64,000 bases of DNA from Furcasterigmium furcatum (taxonomy: Eukaryota > Ascomycota > Sordariomycetes > Glomerellales > Plectosphaerellaceae), in assembly GCA_001599815.1 (NCBI GenBank), contig BCIA01000002.1, positions 1,681,831-1,745,830 on the forward strand, in the 5' to 3' direction. How positions within the stretch are numbered: position 1 is the stretch's first letter; every line of letters starts with the position of its first letter. Position numbers and translations under genes: made by a program. Shown here piece after piece: positions 43,215 through 52,979 of this stretch. The notes beneath the pieces are model-generated. The model was not told where the DNA came from. It searched no databases and saw nothing but the letters and a program-made list of their open reading frames with translations.

Positions 43215-44492
43215 ATGGTTTACATTCTCGGGCTGAACAGCGGCTCGTCCTTCGACGGGGTTGATGCCGTTCTGTGCGACATCTCGCTCGCCGACGACGG
43301 ACATCCCGCCCGCCCGAAATACATCGATGGCCTGACCATCGACTGGCCCATCGACCTCCAGCCCCTCATCCTGCGAGCCTTCAGCAACGACCTGACCATC
43401 TTTGAAATGACAAGACTCAACTACGTTGCCGGCGCTCTCTACGCCGAGGCGGCCAACTCCCTTATCCGGCGCAACGGCCTCGAGCCCAAAGATGTTGACG
43501 TTATCGGCTACGACGGCCAGACCATCTACCAGGAACCTTGCGACAGGGTCAAGGAGCGTGCCTATGTCGAGAGCGGCAACAGAAACCTCGCGGACAAGTG
43601 GCTGAAGGGCGGATTCCCGTGCGGCTTCTTCATCGCAGAGTCGGGCGTTGTCGCCGGTCTCACCGACGTCGACACAGTCACCCAGTTCCGCCCTCTCGAC
43701 CACGCTCTGGGCGGATCAGCGGCGCCCCTGATGCAGTATCTCGACTTTGTGGCCTTCCGCACTAATGGACCGACAGTCACCCTCAACATCGGTGGCATTG
43801 CGAATCTGCAACTTGCCGACGCAGACCGCAGCAAGATGATGGCTTTCGACACCGGTCCGGGCAACGTCATGATCGACCATATCGTCAAGGCCAGGACTGG
43901 AAAAGGCTATGACAAGGACGGCGAGATCGCCTCCCGGGGCAAGATCATTCCCGGGTTGACCGAGGAGCTCCTGGCCCATGAGTTCTATTCTCGCAAGCCG
44001 CCGCGGTCTGCGTGGCGACTCGACTTTGGCGCCGAGTACGCCGACGACATCCTCGCGCGGTACTCCGACGCATCGACGGAGGATCTGCTGGCCACCATTA
44101 CCCGCTTCACAGCCCTCTCCATCACGAAGAGTCTCGTGGACTTTGTCGTTCCCAGGACCCGGGTCGAGCGCGTCGTGGCGTCCGGCGGGGGGACTCGCAA
44201 CGTCCAGCTCATGAAGAATCTGGAGGATGAGCTTTCGAAAGTCGGACTGAGGCTGACAAAAAGTGACGAGTTCGGCATCCCCGCAGCGTTCAAGGAAGCC
44301 ATCAAGTTTGCCACCATGGCGTTTGCAAACAAACGCGGCCTTGCCAACAACATTCCCGCCGCCGGAGGGGCCGTCAAGTATGCGTCCCTCGGTAAGTGGA
44401 CCCTGGCCCCTTGGCGGGCAGGGAAATCGGAGCCAGTGGTAGGCAGGGACGAGAAGGTTCTCGGTATCGGGGCAAAGGCCGATTCGAATTAG
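43215..44492 (+). CDS. AnmK-family sugar kinase, candidate levoglucosan kinase
   Basis: Single exon, 425 aa. It belongs to the anhydro-N-acetylmuramic acid kinase family (ASKHA fold). ILGLNSGSSFDGVDAVLCD is the N-terminal phosphate loop, DVIGYDGQTIYQ the next motif, FRPLDHALGGSAAPL (about 157) carries the family's catalytic Asp, TVTLNIGGIANL (about 187) and FDTGPGNVMIDHIV (about 209) follow, and VASGGGTRNVQLMKNL binds adenosine. Bacterial AnmK phosphorylates the murein sugar anhMurNAc while opening its 1,6-anhydro bond. The yeast homologue, levoglucosan kinase, does the same on 1,6-anhydroglucose to make glucose-6-phosphate. A fungus makes no murein, so the second role is more likely; YDKDGEIASRGKI and the VPAAFKEAI-like GIPAAFKEAIKF resemble that group from memory. 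Cytosolic. Confidence 0.85.
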   Translation: MVYILGLNSGSSFDGVDAVLCDISLADDGHPARPKYIDGLTIDWPIDLQPLILRAFSNDLTIFEMTRLNYVAGALYAEAANSLIRRNGLEPKDVDVIGYDGQTIYQEPCDRVKERAYVESGNRNLADKWLKGGFPCGFFIAESGVVAGLTDVDTVTQFRPLDHALGGSAAPLMQYLDFVAFRTNGPTVTLNIGGIANLQLADADRSKMMAFDTGPGNVMIDHIVKARTGKGYDKDGEIASRGKIIPGLTEELLAHEFYSRKPPRSAWRLDFGAEYADDILARYSDASTEDLLATITRFTALSITKSLVDFVVPRTRVERVVASGGGTRNVQLMKNLEDELSKVGLRLTKSDEFGIPAAFKEAIKFATMAFANKRGLANNIPAAGGAVKYASLGKWTLAPWRAGKSEPVVGRDEKVLGIGAKADSN

Positions 44493-44684
44493 GCTTTGGA
44501 GAAAGAAGGGAGCATTAAAAGAGAATGTATCCTGAGCTGCCTCCTGCATCACTTCGCCGCCCCCGAGCTTTATCCCCCAGATCTCCCCTCCCGAGTTTGC
44601 CCATTTCAGACCAGGATCCTTGAGAATTACAGGGGACTTAGGATGAAAACATATTTTACTATTACTCGTGATTCTCGTCCTTCC

Positions 44685-46670
44685 TTACTCTACAACGACA
44701 CGAGTTCGTCCGAGCGCATAGATGCGGATGTAGGGACTGTCGGTGTGCCCGTTGCGCTGGGTCGTGACCCTGACATTCGGGAAATACACGCCCTCTGTGC
44801 AAAACCGAAAGTCCCTCTGCACCCTGATCTCGGAACCCTCAGTCTCCCACTCCCCCTTGACGAACTTACCGGTGCCGCGAGTGTCCCAGTCAACGGCGAC
44901 AACAGGCCCGGAGCCGGGGGGCAACGCAATCACAGCCTCGAGGCTGATCTTCTCGCCGGCCAGGGCCTCGTACCTCTCCTCGACGAAGTTCACGACGGGC
45001 TGCACGCCCTTGCGATCCTCGGCCCTGGGAGCGAGGACGACCTGCCCGTCCTTGACCTCGTAGCCTGTCGTGGCGGGCGGCTCCGTGCCCTTCTCGACCC
45101 AGTCACTCAGGTCCCGGAGTGCCTGGTGGTACACGCCCGAGAAGTCGACGAGGTGACTCTCCTTGCGCGGCTCGATGGGGCCCATGTAATGGTCCCCGTG
45201 GTCCTGGTACCACAACCTGTAGTTGTCCGCGTATCGGTCTCCCAACGCCTCCCTGACCTGGTGCGAGTACCAGTCGGCATGCATGGGGAAGGCCTCCGAG
45301 TCGACGATGTTGTTGACGCAGATGATCTTGCCCGTGATGTTCCCCGAGAACGAGGCGCCCCCGGCGGTGCCCCTTGCGATTTGAGTGCCCATATCCACAG
45401 GACGCTGCGGGTAAAGAGGACTCCCATCGGGGCCGAGGAACTGGTCGAAGCCGGCGGATCCCGGCTCTCGCGGGACCTGGTGGCGGTGCAGGGTGCTGAG
45501 GGCAAGGAAATAGTCGTTGTTGATCTCGAATTCGGCACCGACAGTCAGGGCGGCCGGGACCACGCCGGTTGGGGTGTCGATCAGGGCAACGCCGGACGCG
45601 TCGAACTCGGCGGCGATGAGAGTTCCGTCAGCCAAGTTGATCTCGAACAAGCCGTTCTTGTTAAAGTCCGTGTCCAGGTTGAGCTCGACCCGTGACAGCC
45701 AAGGGGCGGCCTGGATGCTCTTGATGGTGCCACGGAGTGAAATCCTCGCTGCCCGGATGAAGTCACCCAGGGGCGAGTCCTCAGTGCCCAGGTATCCAGG
45801 TTTGCTCCAGAAATCCGGAATATAGTTGCGGTCAAAGGTTCTGATGGCAGAGCCCATGACCCGGGTGATGTTGTGATGGGTGACGGCATTCCAGTCCTCA
45901 AAGGCGGGCAGCGGGATGCCAAACTTGGTCACCTCTGTCAGCACCGCGGTCTCGATCTCGTTCAGCTCTGCCCAGGGGTTTCCGCTCCCGCCGGGCATGA
46001 CGGCGTCGGCAATCTGCTTCTTCTTAGGCTCGAGGACCAGATCAGAAAGCCCCCGGACGGCCAGGGAGTTGGGGTTGGACACGGGTACGGCCTGGACGAC
46101 GGGGACGGCACCGTCCCAAACCCCCACCGTACTCTCGATGGCGCCGATGGTGACAAAAGAGCCGCCGCTACCACCAAAGACATAGCCATGAATGCGGCCC
46201 TCGGAGCCGTAGAACTCCCTGGCGACCTCCTTGGCAAACTTGGCTGCCGCAGCGTCGGAGCGGTAGCCCCCTTGACCAGTCGACTGCACGAAATAGCTGT
46301 TGGAGTAAAGGGCGAAGCCAATATCGCCGTCGGCTGCCTCATGAGTCTGCAGGGGGTACACGATCTGGAAGAAGCGACTTTCCCACACCTCCTTGGGCGG
46401 CAAGTAGATGCTGAACCTCGTCTGAGTGCCTTCAAAGTGCCCAGTCACGCGGCGGTGAGGTAGCGGAGCGTCGTGGTCAGTCTCGCTGTCGATGATAGGT
46501 GCCGTGTACAGAGGGTCGATGCAGTCGGCAGTGACCCAGACGGGGCCGCCCTCAGAAAGGGCCTTGCACTCAGGGGCGGCGCGAGTTTCGAGGGTGGCTG
46601 GAGCTCCTGATGCCGGTAGGCATAACGAAAGCAGGCCGCCAAAGGACCACAGGTGAAGTTGGTGTCGCAT
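44685..46670 (-). CDS. Secreted alpha/beta-hydrolase-like protein with PKD-like C-terminus
   Basis: Single exon, 661 aa from the ATG at 46670; an in-frame ATG at 46736 would precede a poor leader. A signal peptide covers about 1-22 (LHLWSFGGLLSLCLPASG). RFSIYLPPKEVWESRFFQIVYPLQ begins the hydrolase-like core, and IHGYVFGGSGGSFVTIGAIE (about 180) holds a GXSXG-type nucleophile elbow. VNNIVDSEAFPMHADWYSHQV and YQDHGDHYMGPIEP, the latter with candidate catalytic His residues, come later. The last about 100 residues (VDWDTRGTGKF..., VYFPNVRVTTQRNG) resemble a PKD/Ig-like beta-sandwich. I do not recognise a named family or substrate. It converges on the kinase gene with 192 bp between stops, so it may process the extracellular substrate of module A. 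Confidence 0.75.
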   Translation of the reverse strand: MRHQLHLWSFGGLLSLCLPASGAPATLETRAAPECKALSEGGPVWVTADCIDPLYTAPIIDSETDHDAPLPHRRVTGHFEGTQTRFSIYLPPKEVWESRFFQIVYPLQTHEAADGDIGFALYSNSYFVQSTGQGGYRSDAAAAKFAKEVAREFYGSEGRIHGYVFGGSGGSFVTIGAIESTVGVWDGAVPVVQAVPVSNPNSLAVRGLSDLVLEPKKKQIADAVMPGGSGNPWAELNEIETAVLTEVTKFGIPLPAFEDWNAVTHHNITRVMGSAIRTFDRNYIPDFWSKPGYLGTEDSPLGDFIRAARISLRGTIKSIQAAPWLSRVELNLDTDFNKNGLFEINLADGTLIAAEFDASGVALIDTPTGVVPAALTVGAEFEINNDYFLALSTLHRHQVPREPGSAGFDQFLGPDGSPLYPQRPVDMGTQIARGTAGGASFSGNITGKIICVNNIVDSEAFPMHADWYSHQVREALGDRYADNYRLWYQDHGDHYMGPIEPRKESHLVDFSGVYHQALRDLSDWVEKGTEPPATTGYEVKDGQVVLAPRAEDRKGVQPVVNFVEERYEALAGEKISLEAVIALPPGSGPVVAVDWDTRGTGKFVKGEWETEGSEIRVQRDFRFCTEGVYFPNVRVTTQRNGHTDSPYIRIYALGRTRVVVE

Positions 46671-48279
46671 GGTGGTCTGAGAAGTAACGAAATCGGAAGA
46701 ACCTGGACCAACATGGGCTGGAAGAGGGCAACACACCGTGGTGAGGGGCCCGTCCTCTTATAGTATTTCCTCGCCAAGACCCATTATCCACTCATAAGCA
46801 TACTCTCTGCCCGCCATTTACCAAGACGGACCTGGTTCCAAGAAAATGGGCCGATCACAGTCCTCGCAAAACTCGCACAACCTCGCACGGGTCCGAGGAC
46901 TTCGAATTTGACCGGCGTGAATCCCCAGCCCAGACTTTAGGAACCTCGGCATAGTCGAATCAGAGCCAATGGGGAAACCCACTTGATGGCGGGAAACTTG
47001 ACCATGCCGCCGGTGTCGACGTTGAGACTGCTCGTAATGCGGAGTGGTGTTCAACCCCGCGTCCGGGGGGGCGTTCACGTGTCGGTTCGTCGGCGCCATC
47101 TCGGTGCGGAGCCCCGGCCGTCAGGAAGTTTTACGTGCTCGAGGCTTGGCATTCTCGGAGATTGTTCTGGGCTTCGTCCTAGGTCACCGCTTGGTCGTAG
47201 AGTACATCCTTCAGGGGAACTGGCCCGAAGTTCGTGAAGCTTCACCCTGCCACCAGGGAGAGACCTTTGTGACCGGAACTGGCCCAACTCCTCAGCGACC
47301 CCCTTTCATTCCCGGACCAGCATCGATGAGCTACCGATGCTTTCAGATGAGGAGCCTGGGATTCTCGGAGCATCCGGAGCCTCTGCGGGGCCGGAGCCCG
47401 GAGGTCGTCGGAGAATCGGAGAAATGCAGCCAGCACAGCCCGCTCGTTCTAGGAAACGCTGAAGCGAATGAATGCTCGCATAGCATGGGCAGATTCAGGG
47501 ATACTAGGAATAACTAACCTTCACTAGCATCCACCCTAAAAACAAGGGGTAGGGATATTCCCCCGAGATATCGCCTTGAATGTGGCCAGAACATCGTCCT
47601 CGTTCACCACTGCTCTATCCCAACCATTAACCGGGATAAGAACATTATCAACAGTCATCTCATGACATAGAAGTAGTTCACGCCAGTTTGGTCTGCGTTC
47701 TTGACAGCAAAGCTCCGGCGTCGTACGCACATCGTGGTCTCTATGGCCGGTATGCTTGCCGTATTTGCATGCAGACCCTGTGTGCAAGCCTGTCCAGCAA
47801 CTTTGGGGAACTCGCGGCTGGCCATGGCGCTTTCGCCATGCTGTTTGCCTTCTACACTTTCAGTAACTTGACCTATAACGCCCTGTACCTAGATACTTCA
47901 GCGATCAACCTAAGTATTCATTGGACACCACCTTGAATAGGGAAAGCTCCCTTACGACCTGTTGTGAAGAAACGATTCGATTGAAAGAGTGCTCAACAAG
48001 CCTACCTAACTTACCGATAGCACAAACCCACCTCGATACCCTGTATCTTTGTTAGAAGAGACACACAGATTGTAACAGTTACCCTTAAGAGCTATATAAT
48101 TTATAGAATCTTAGGATCTTAATATTTCTAACCCCGGGATAATAGCGGCTATTAATAGCCGCTACTACTATAGGCATAGTCTATAATAGCTATTACTAGT
48201 ATATTACTGGCTAGCTAGTATTTGTTGCCCTAGTGTAGAATCGATAGGGATAGCTCCTGGGAGTAAGCTATATAGGGTT
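46671..48279. other. Long intergenic region, likely decayed element in its left part
   Basis: 1.6 kb between the hydrolase start and the GH78 stop. The first 800 bp has GC-rich Cgg-repeat-like sequence, including cggagcatccgg near 47375, a partial match to the module A element. From about 47900 to 48240 the DNA turns sharply AT-rich and TA-rich and holds a 22-bp palindrome. An 83-codon minus-strand frame (47787..47536) ends in NVLIPVNGWDRAVVNEDDVL but cannot be assigned. The base-composition shift suggests a RIP-mutated transposon remnant. Confidence 0.5.
48143..48164. repeat. 22-bp perfect palindrome in AT-rich DNA
   Basis: TAGCGGCTATT is followed directly by its reverse complement. It lies in the AT-rich patch just past the GH78 stop codon (about 115 bp away). 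Candidates are a transposon terminal or hairpin remnant or a transcript-end hairpin. Confidence 0.6.
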
Positions 48280-49947
48280 CTACTTCTGTCTTGAAGCAGT
48301 AATCCAAGCCTGATCTAGGTCCTCCATTATGATCTTGCGTAACGATCCTGCTTCTCCCACTGTGACCTGGTGCCGTAGTTGACCTCGAAGGAAGTACGCG
48401 GGCGTACAGCTCCAAGCATGGCAGAAGGAATTGTTGCGAACATCGCCATACGGGCTGGCCCTGGCATCCACGGGGTCGTACGCCTCCCAGAAAGTATCGG
48501 CTCCAGCGTTCAACATCCCGCCCCAATACTCCGTAATCAAATCTTCGCACTTTTCGTGCAAGCCCACAGCTGCCAGAGCGTCACAGACATGATGCCAGAG
48601 ATATGGTGTCAGCGGTCGTACTGCATCTGGCCTGGATATGGTCTTCAATAGAGCAGACCGGGCGACCTCAGTCTCGAATGCCCCCGAGAGAGTGAGCCAT
48701 GCTGCCGACGCGAAGCTCCGTTGAGCATCTGCCCCGGAGATGAATTCGACGTCCGAGCTCATGAAGAGACTTGCAGCTCGGGTCATGCTGGATATCTCTG
48801 CTTCGAAAGGTGGCGCCTTCTGTAGCTGACGGGCTAAGTTGTTGGCCGCTTTCAGGCAGTATAACAACAGCCCATGGCAACCAGCATCGCGGTGGAGATC
48901 TTTTTGCCAGTCTAGGAACTTGAACCCTTGACCTCTTGAGGATTGGAAAGCGCTAGACTCCGGGCAAAGGTGGGATAGTGGTCGCTTCAAGCACCCGAGC
49001 ACGGTCGGCCAGAGCTCTGCTCCCGCAGATGCATCCCCCGATGCCGCGACGTAGTCATTGACGATCGCGGCAAATAGGGCGTCATAGTCGACAATGTAGT
49101 CTGTGGATGGCTCGAGCGTCGGAGTATCAAATATGCAGGCCGGAACTGATCCGTCTTCCCGAGGGACTGCGGCAAACTGAAAAATGCACCGTTTCACCAA
49201 GTCGTAGTCCCTGAAGGTGCAGTAGTTTGTCATAGCTTGCAGCCGCAAGTCACCGAGCCAGAGCCGGCGATCGCGCCTCGGGCCGTCTTCGAAGACGGCC
49301 TGCATGCAGTCGCGAAGTGTCGATATGCTGACATGGTCTATCGCCCGGAGCACGTCGCTCTTGAAATGGGGTAGCTCAAGATCCTGGCTCGGCGCCACGG
49401 CACTGACGCACTCGCAGGTACAGTCCGAGAAGGAGACTTTGTACTTGGCAGACGTAGCCAGGATCTCTACCCGCACGTAGCGAAACGCATGCCGGCGCTG
49501 TATCTTCAGCGTGGCGGGGCACTCGTCGACGTTGATGACCTCGTCCGGAAGCCAGGAGGTGCTAATCCATGTCTTCACGCCATCCATTCCCATAGTGACA
49601 TCTAAGGGCGACTCTCCAAAGGTCAATCTGAGACGGCAGGGTGCGTCCATGTGGGCGAGGTGGGAAACTAGGCGCATTGACAGGTAGCCGACCATGTGTA
49701 TCCCGAAATCTAGGATGAACTCGGTTCCGGATCCCCAGAGTTGACCCCGAAATGCTTCCATATCTGTTGTCTCGGGAACGGGACGCACGCCGAAATAAGT
49801 GCTTGGGTCAGGCTCGAAGCGAATTAGGCGGAGGGCTTCCCGATCCCAGCGGTGAATAGCGGGCTTCAGTCCATCGGCAACCTCGACGAAATCTCGGTTC
49901 CATTTTGTTGAGAGAGCCTTGGCTGAGGCGGTCGTTTCTTTCGTCAT
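48280..49947 (-). CDS. GH78-like alpha-L-rhamnosidase, no signal peptide (module B)
   Basis: Single exon, 555 aa. The N-terminal beta-sandwich includes FILDFGIHMVGYLSMRLVSH. The six-hairpin domain contains FEDGPRRDRRLWLGDLRLQA (about 220), which matches the GH78 acidic motif region (D-G-x-x-R-D-x-x-x-W-x-G-D), and YWGGMLNAGADTFWEAYDP (about 470), where FWE carries the second acidic catalytic residue, then NSFCHAWSCTPAYFLRG. It would release L-rhamnose from alpha-rhamnosides. At 555 aa it is a compact form compared with about 850-1000 aa for multi-domain GH78 enzymes. The start MTKETTASAKAL is not a signal peptide, so the enzyme should be cytosolic. The adjacent MFS permease and Zn2Cys6 gene fit an import-then-hydrolyse unit. 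Confidence 0.83.
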   Translation of the reverse strand: MTKETTASAKALSTKWNRDFVEVADGLKPAIHRWDREALRLIRFEPDPSTYFGVRPVPETTDMEAFRGQLWGSGTEFILDFGIHMVGYLSMRLVSHLAHMDAPCRLRLTFGESPLDVTMGMDGVKTWISTSWLPDEVINVDECPATLKIQRRHAFRYVRVEILATSAKYKVSFSDCTCECVSAVAPSQDLELPHFKSDVLRAIDHVSISTLRDCMQAVFEDGPRRDRRLWLGDLRLQAMTNYCTFRDYDLVKRCIFQFAAVPREDGSVPACIFDTPTLEPSTDYIVDYDALFAAIVNDYVAASGDASAGAELWPTVLGCLKRPLSHLCPESSAFQSSRGQGFKFLDWQKDLHRDAGCHGLLLYCLKAANNLARQLQKAPPFEAEISSMTRAASLFMSSDVEFISGADAQRSFASAAWLTLSGAFETEVARSALLKTISRPDAVRPLTPYLWHHVCDALAAVGLHEKCEDLITEYWGGMLNAGADTFWEAYDPVDARASPYGDVRNNSFCHAWSCTPAYFLRGQLRHQVTVGEAGSLRKIIMEDLDQAWITASRQK

Positions 49948-50651
49948 GTTGTGTGGTGGCGGATGCCTGTGAGATTGATCGAGCGCCGGAGGTAGATGAA
50001 TGAGAGGCCGTTGGAGGTGATAGGGTCGAGGTTGAAGCTACCGTGGCCAGCCCTTTATGGGTGGTGGCATGCACGAGGAACAGAGCTGACCCGGGGCGAG
50101 GATCACGCTCGGGGCCATATAATCCGAGACCAGTTTCTTCGGGACCCATTTGGCCGAGTAAGTGGAAATTTAGCGTTCGTACTTTCTGGAAGTTGTCGAT
50201 TGAGGGCCCATCTGTTGGCGAGTGGCAACCATTAGGTACCAAACACCGTGTACACCGAGGGACGTTTCGGGTTACATTGCAGAGCAGCTTTTTTCGCCAA
50301 GTTCTTGTTTAATGAGGCCCAAATCATAATGAAGGTCATCTCGTTCTTTATTGTGATCGATGATACGCTCGTAGCTCCGCGTTGCTCTCTCTTAGAAGCA
50401 CCCTGTAGATGCTGTCGACATTCGACGGTGCACAACCCTAACGCTGAGCCCTGTCCATGGGATTCGTTCAGGGTGTCAAGGTGTCAGGGTTGCAGGGTGC
50501 CTCCTTTTTTCTGTGACTGCTAGTAACAACCATGCCCAAAGAATGCCAGCCGACAACTACAAGACTTAAATTGATTTACGCTCTATCCACCTGTGTTGCG
50601 TGTATGCATTGCTTGCTCACCGGCTGAGATGCCCCCCCTTGGTGTTCTTGT
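49948..50651. other. Intergenic region
   Basis: 704 bp between the GH78 start and the MFS stop. It holds the GH78 promoter and a short doubled gtgtcaggg stretch near 50475. No gene was found. Confidence 0.45.
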
Positions 50652-52493
50652 TCAGTTCGGTTGCTGAGTCTGGACGAGACGCTGGTTCGCAGTCTGGGCA
50701 TCTCGGAAGCGCCAGGGCTTGACCTTCTGCTCGAAAAGCTCATCAACTTCAGCCACAGAACGCCTGTTTCTGGTCAGTGACTACGCCATGTTTGTGCTCT
50801 CTGGCCAGCTGATGCCGTAACTTACCCAGATGTCTCCGGGAGCAAAAGCCAGGCTCCGATGACGAAAGGAAGTCCAACGCCGGCATAAAACCAGCCAGTC
50901 TTGAATCCCCAGTTCCACTTGTTGGCGTTGACCATGTAGGGTGTCAGGACGTTCATGACGACTCCAACAACACACGTGCAAGCGGCGCCGAACCCTGCTG
51001 TGTGTGGACGAAGCCGGAGTGAGGAGATCTCTGCCATGAAGCCCCATCCGGCTGCACCATTTGAAATCATGCCAACGTCTGAAGAATACAGCGTGTCAGC
51101 GTTGTGAATTGAGTAATAGGAGGCCAACATCAGGTGGTGAAACGGGTGGATAACTTACTCCAAAGGCAGACGAACAAGACAAACAGATTCGACGTGACAG
51201 TAGTTTGTCTAACAAGACCGAGAATTCCAATGACCGTACAGCAAGTCCACGCAAGAGTGGTCGCATAGCATGCGATCCTTCGGCGACCGATGTAGTCTGA
51301 CAGCAGTACGACCACGGCCAAAGTGGCGATATTGATCCCCGAAGTAATGCATTTGATGGTGAATGGGTCCGCGAGGCCCGCTTGCTGGAAGAAGTACGTT
51401 CCGAAAGTCGCGAAAAGAGTGAGACCGATGAATTGTTGCGTGAGGTTCGGCCAGAGTGAGATGACGGTTCTTAGGCCGTCAATTCCGCTGAAAATGGCGT
51501 ACCAATGTTCCTTCTTCTGTTCGATAGCAATAGCCTTCTCATGCTCAATTGTCTGGGACAGGATCTCAAATTGCCGGTCCACGTCATAGTCCTTGACGCC
51601 ACGATTGAGCTTCAACATCTCCTTCTTAGCTCTGTCGGCGAAACCGCGACCAATGCACCAAGACGGCGATTCGGGCAGGAAGATGTAGATGATGAACATG
51701 ATCCCGATCTGAGCCCACTGCGTGTAAATTGGCGTCAGCCAGACATCCGGATTCTGGCGGTTCATCGTTTGGAGTGCGATGTAGGCGAAGAAAGAACCGA
51801 TGGTCCACCAGAAGCTGTAGCACATCAAGAGGCCGCCGCGGATACGAGTGGGTGCGCACTCCGAGATGTACACCGGCAAGGTTGACTGGAGAGAGCCAAC
51901 GCCGATACCAGCGAGGAGCTTCCCAACAAGCCAGACGGGCCATGTCCGCGCCAGGCTCTCTGCCAGGACACTGGAGACCAGGACAGTCCAATAGGTGTAC
52001 ATGGCTACCTTGCGGCCGTACTGTCGTGAAAGGAAGGGAATCGTAACCATGCCGATGATTTGGCCGACGGACATGATGGAGCTCCAACCAGCTAGGATGT
52101 CAGAGGCAAGATACTGTTCGCCCTTGGCGTTGACCTCGGTTGCGAACTGGGCAACGAACCCACGGTTCGCGATGATGCTTCCGTTCATGCTGCCAGGTGC
52201 ATCGTCAGTATCGTGACACCGCAGAGAAGACGTGAATAAATTCCGGACTGAACTCACCCAATCTGATAGCCATCTGATCCGGCGCTAAAAGCCGCCGCGA
52301 AGCAAAAAGCCGTTGCGACTTTGAAGAGCTTGACGGTTTCCCACGGAGTCAAGGTCTCGTAGCCAGAGACAGCTTGGCCTTTGATGGCCGCGTCGAACGC
52401 TACCTCGGCCGGCTTGCGGGGCTGCTCGAGATGAGCGCTGTCGGCGCTGTCGGCAGCGGTGGTTTGCTTAGACTGAGGTTTTCCGGATGCCAT
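50652..52493 (-). CDS. MFS alpha-glucoside/disaccharide-permease-like transporter (module B)
   Basis: Exons 52493..52258, 52189..51159, 51078..50826 and 50769..50652 give 545 aa; the introns (68, 80 and 56 nt) are all in phase. The first junction gives DGYQIGMNGSIIANRGFV, the typical helix-1 end of fungal maltose/alpha-glucoside permeases. LSRQYGRKVAMYTYWTVL, APTRIRGGLLMCY, FLPESPSWCIGRGF and LLPETSGNRRSVAEVDELFEQ are sugar-porter signatures. About 12 helices, plasma membrane, probably a proton-coupled disaccharide transporter. It is divergent from the Zn2Cys6 gene at 52980 and lies in the same orientation as the GH78 gene downstream, so import of a rhamnosyl disaccharide is the natural guess. 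Confidence 0.92.
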
Positions 52494-52979
52494 GGTTGTT
52501 GAGGCGTTGCATGAGAATAAAGGGAGAAGAGATGCGAGACAAGATGGGATAGCCAGTCCTCAGCGCTTAGTCCGAGGCAGTGGTCGAGTATCTTAAATAC
52601 CCGCCCGGCTGACAGTCCTGCGGCTTCAGCTTCGCATCAGTTTACTCATGGGCACGCAGGCCGTGGTGGTTGCTCCCCACGGGGTTTCTGGAGAAAACCT
52701 CGACGTAACGAGATACCCCGAGGCAAGTCGTGATGGTGGACAAGGGGAAAGAGTTCAGCCGACATTGTCTTGACGCTAATCCCCACCCCAATCCGAAAGT
52801 TCTGGCCGGCCGGCGGTATCGCGACTAAGGAAAGGGCCAAACTGGGGAAGTGGCCGAGGCCCATCCATGACGAAAGAGGTCTAGTGTCATTTGGCTTCAC
52901 TACTACTTAAAAGCTCGCGGAGCTCCGCGAGGCGCCAACCACCCACGACGGATGATTCTGGCTTTCATCAACCGCCGCC
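52494..52979. promoter_or_regulatory. Divergent promoter, MFS / Zn2Cys6 (module B)
   Basis: 486 bp. It contains a perfect 18-bp palindrome at 52914-52931 and TA-rich atcttaaatacc near 52590. Confidence 0.55.
52914..52931. promoter_or_regulatory. CGG-N4-CCG palindrome
   Basis: CTCGCGGAGCTCCGCGAG is a perfect 18-bp palindrome 49 bp upstream of the Zn2Cys6 ATG. Its 14-bp core CGCGGAGCTCCGCG recurs with one change at 55169-55182, before the GH3 gene. CGG-N4-CCG spacing fits a zinc-cluster dimer and suggests autoregulation. Confidence 0.7.

Noticed and set aside
44496..45695. 399-codon plus-strand frame overlapping the secreted hydrolase gene
   Set aside because: Antisense to a protein with a signal peptide and catalytic motifs; no domain and no promoter of its own.
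47370..47384. cggagcatccgg in the region upstream of the secreted hydrolase
   Set aside because: It shares CGGAGCATCC with the module A element but lacks the CCCCG half and lies about 700 bp from the start codon; too weak to call.
47536..47787. 83-codon minus-strand frame ending in NVLIPVNGWDRAVVNEDDVL
   Set aside because: It may be a fragment of a decayed element, but there is no recognised domain, and no extension in frame supports a gene.
49030..49044. gcatcccccgatg inside the GH78 coding region, resembling the module A element
   Set aside because: It matches the right part of the 15-mer but lacks the CGG half-site and is coding sequence, so it is probably coincidence.
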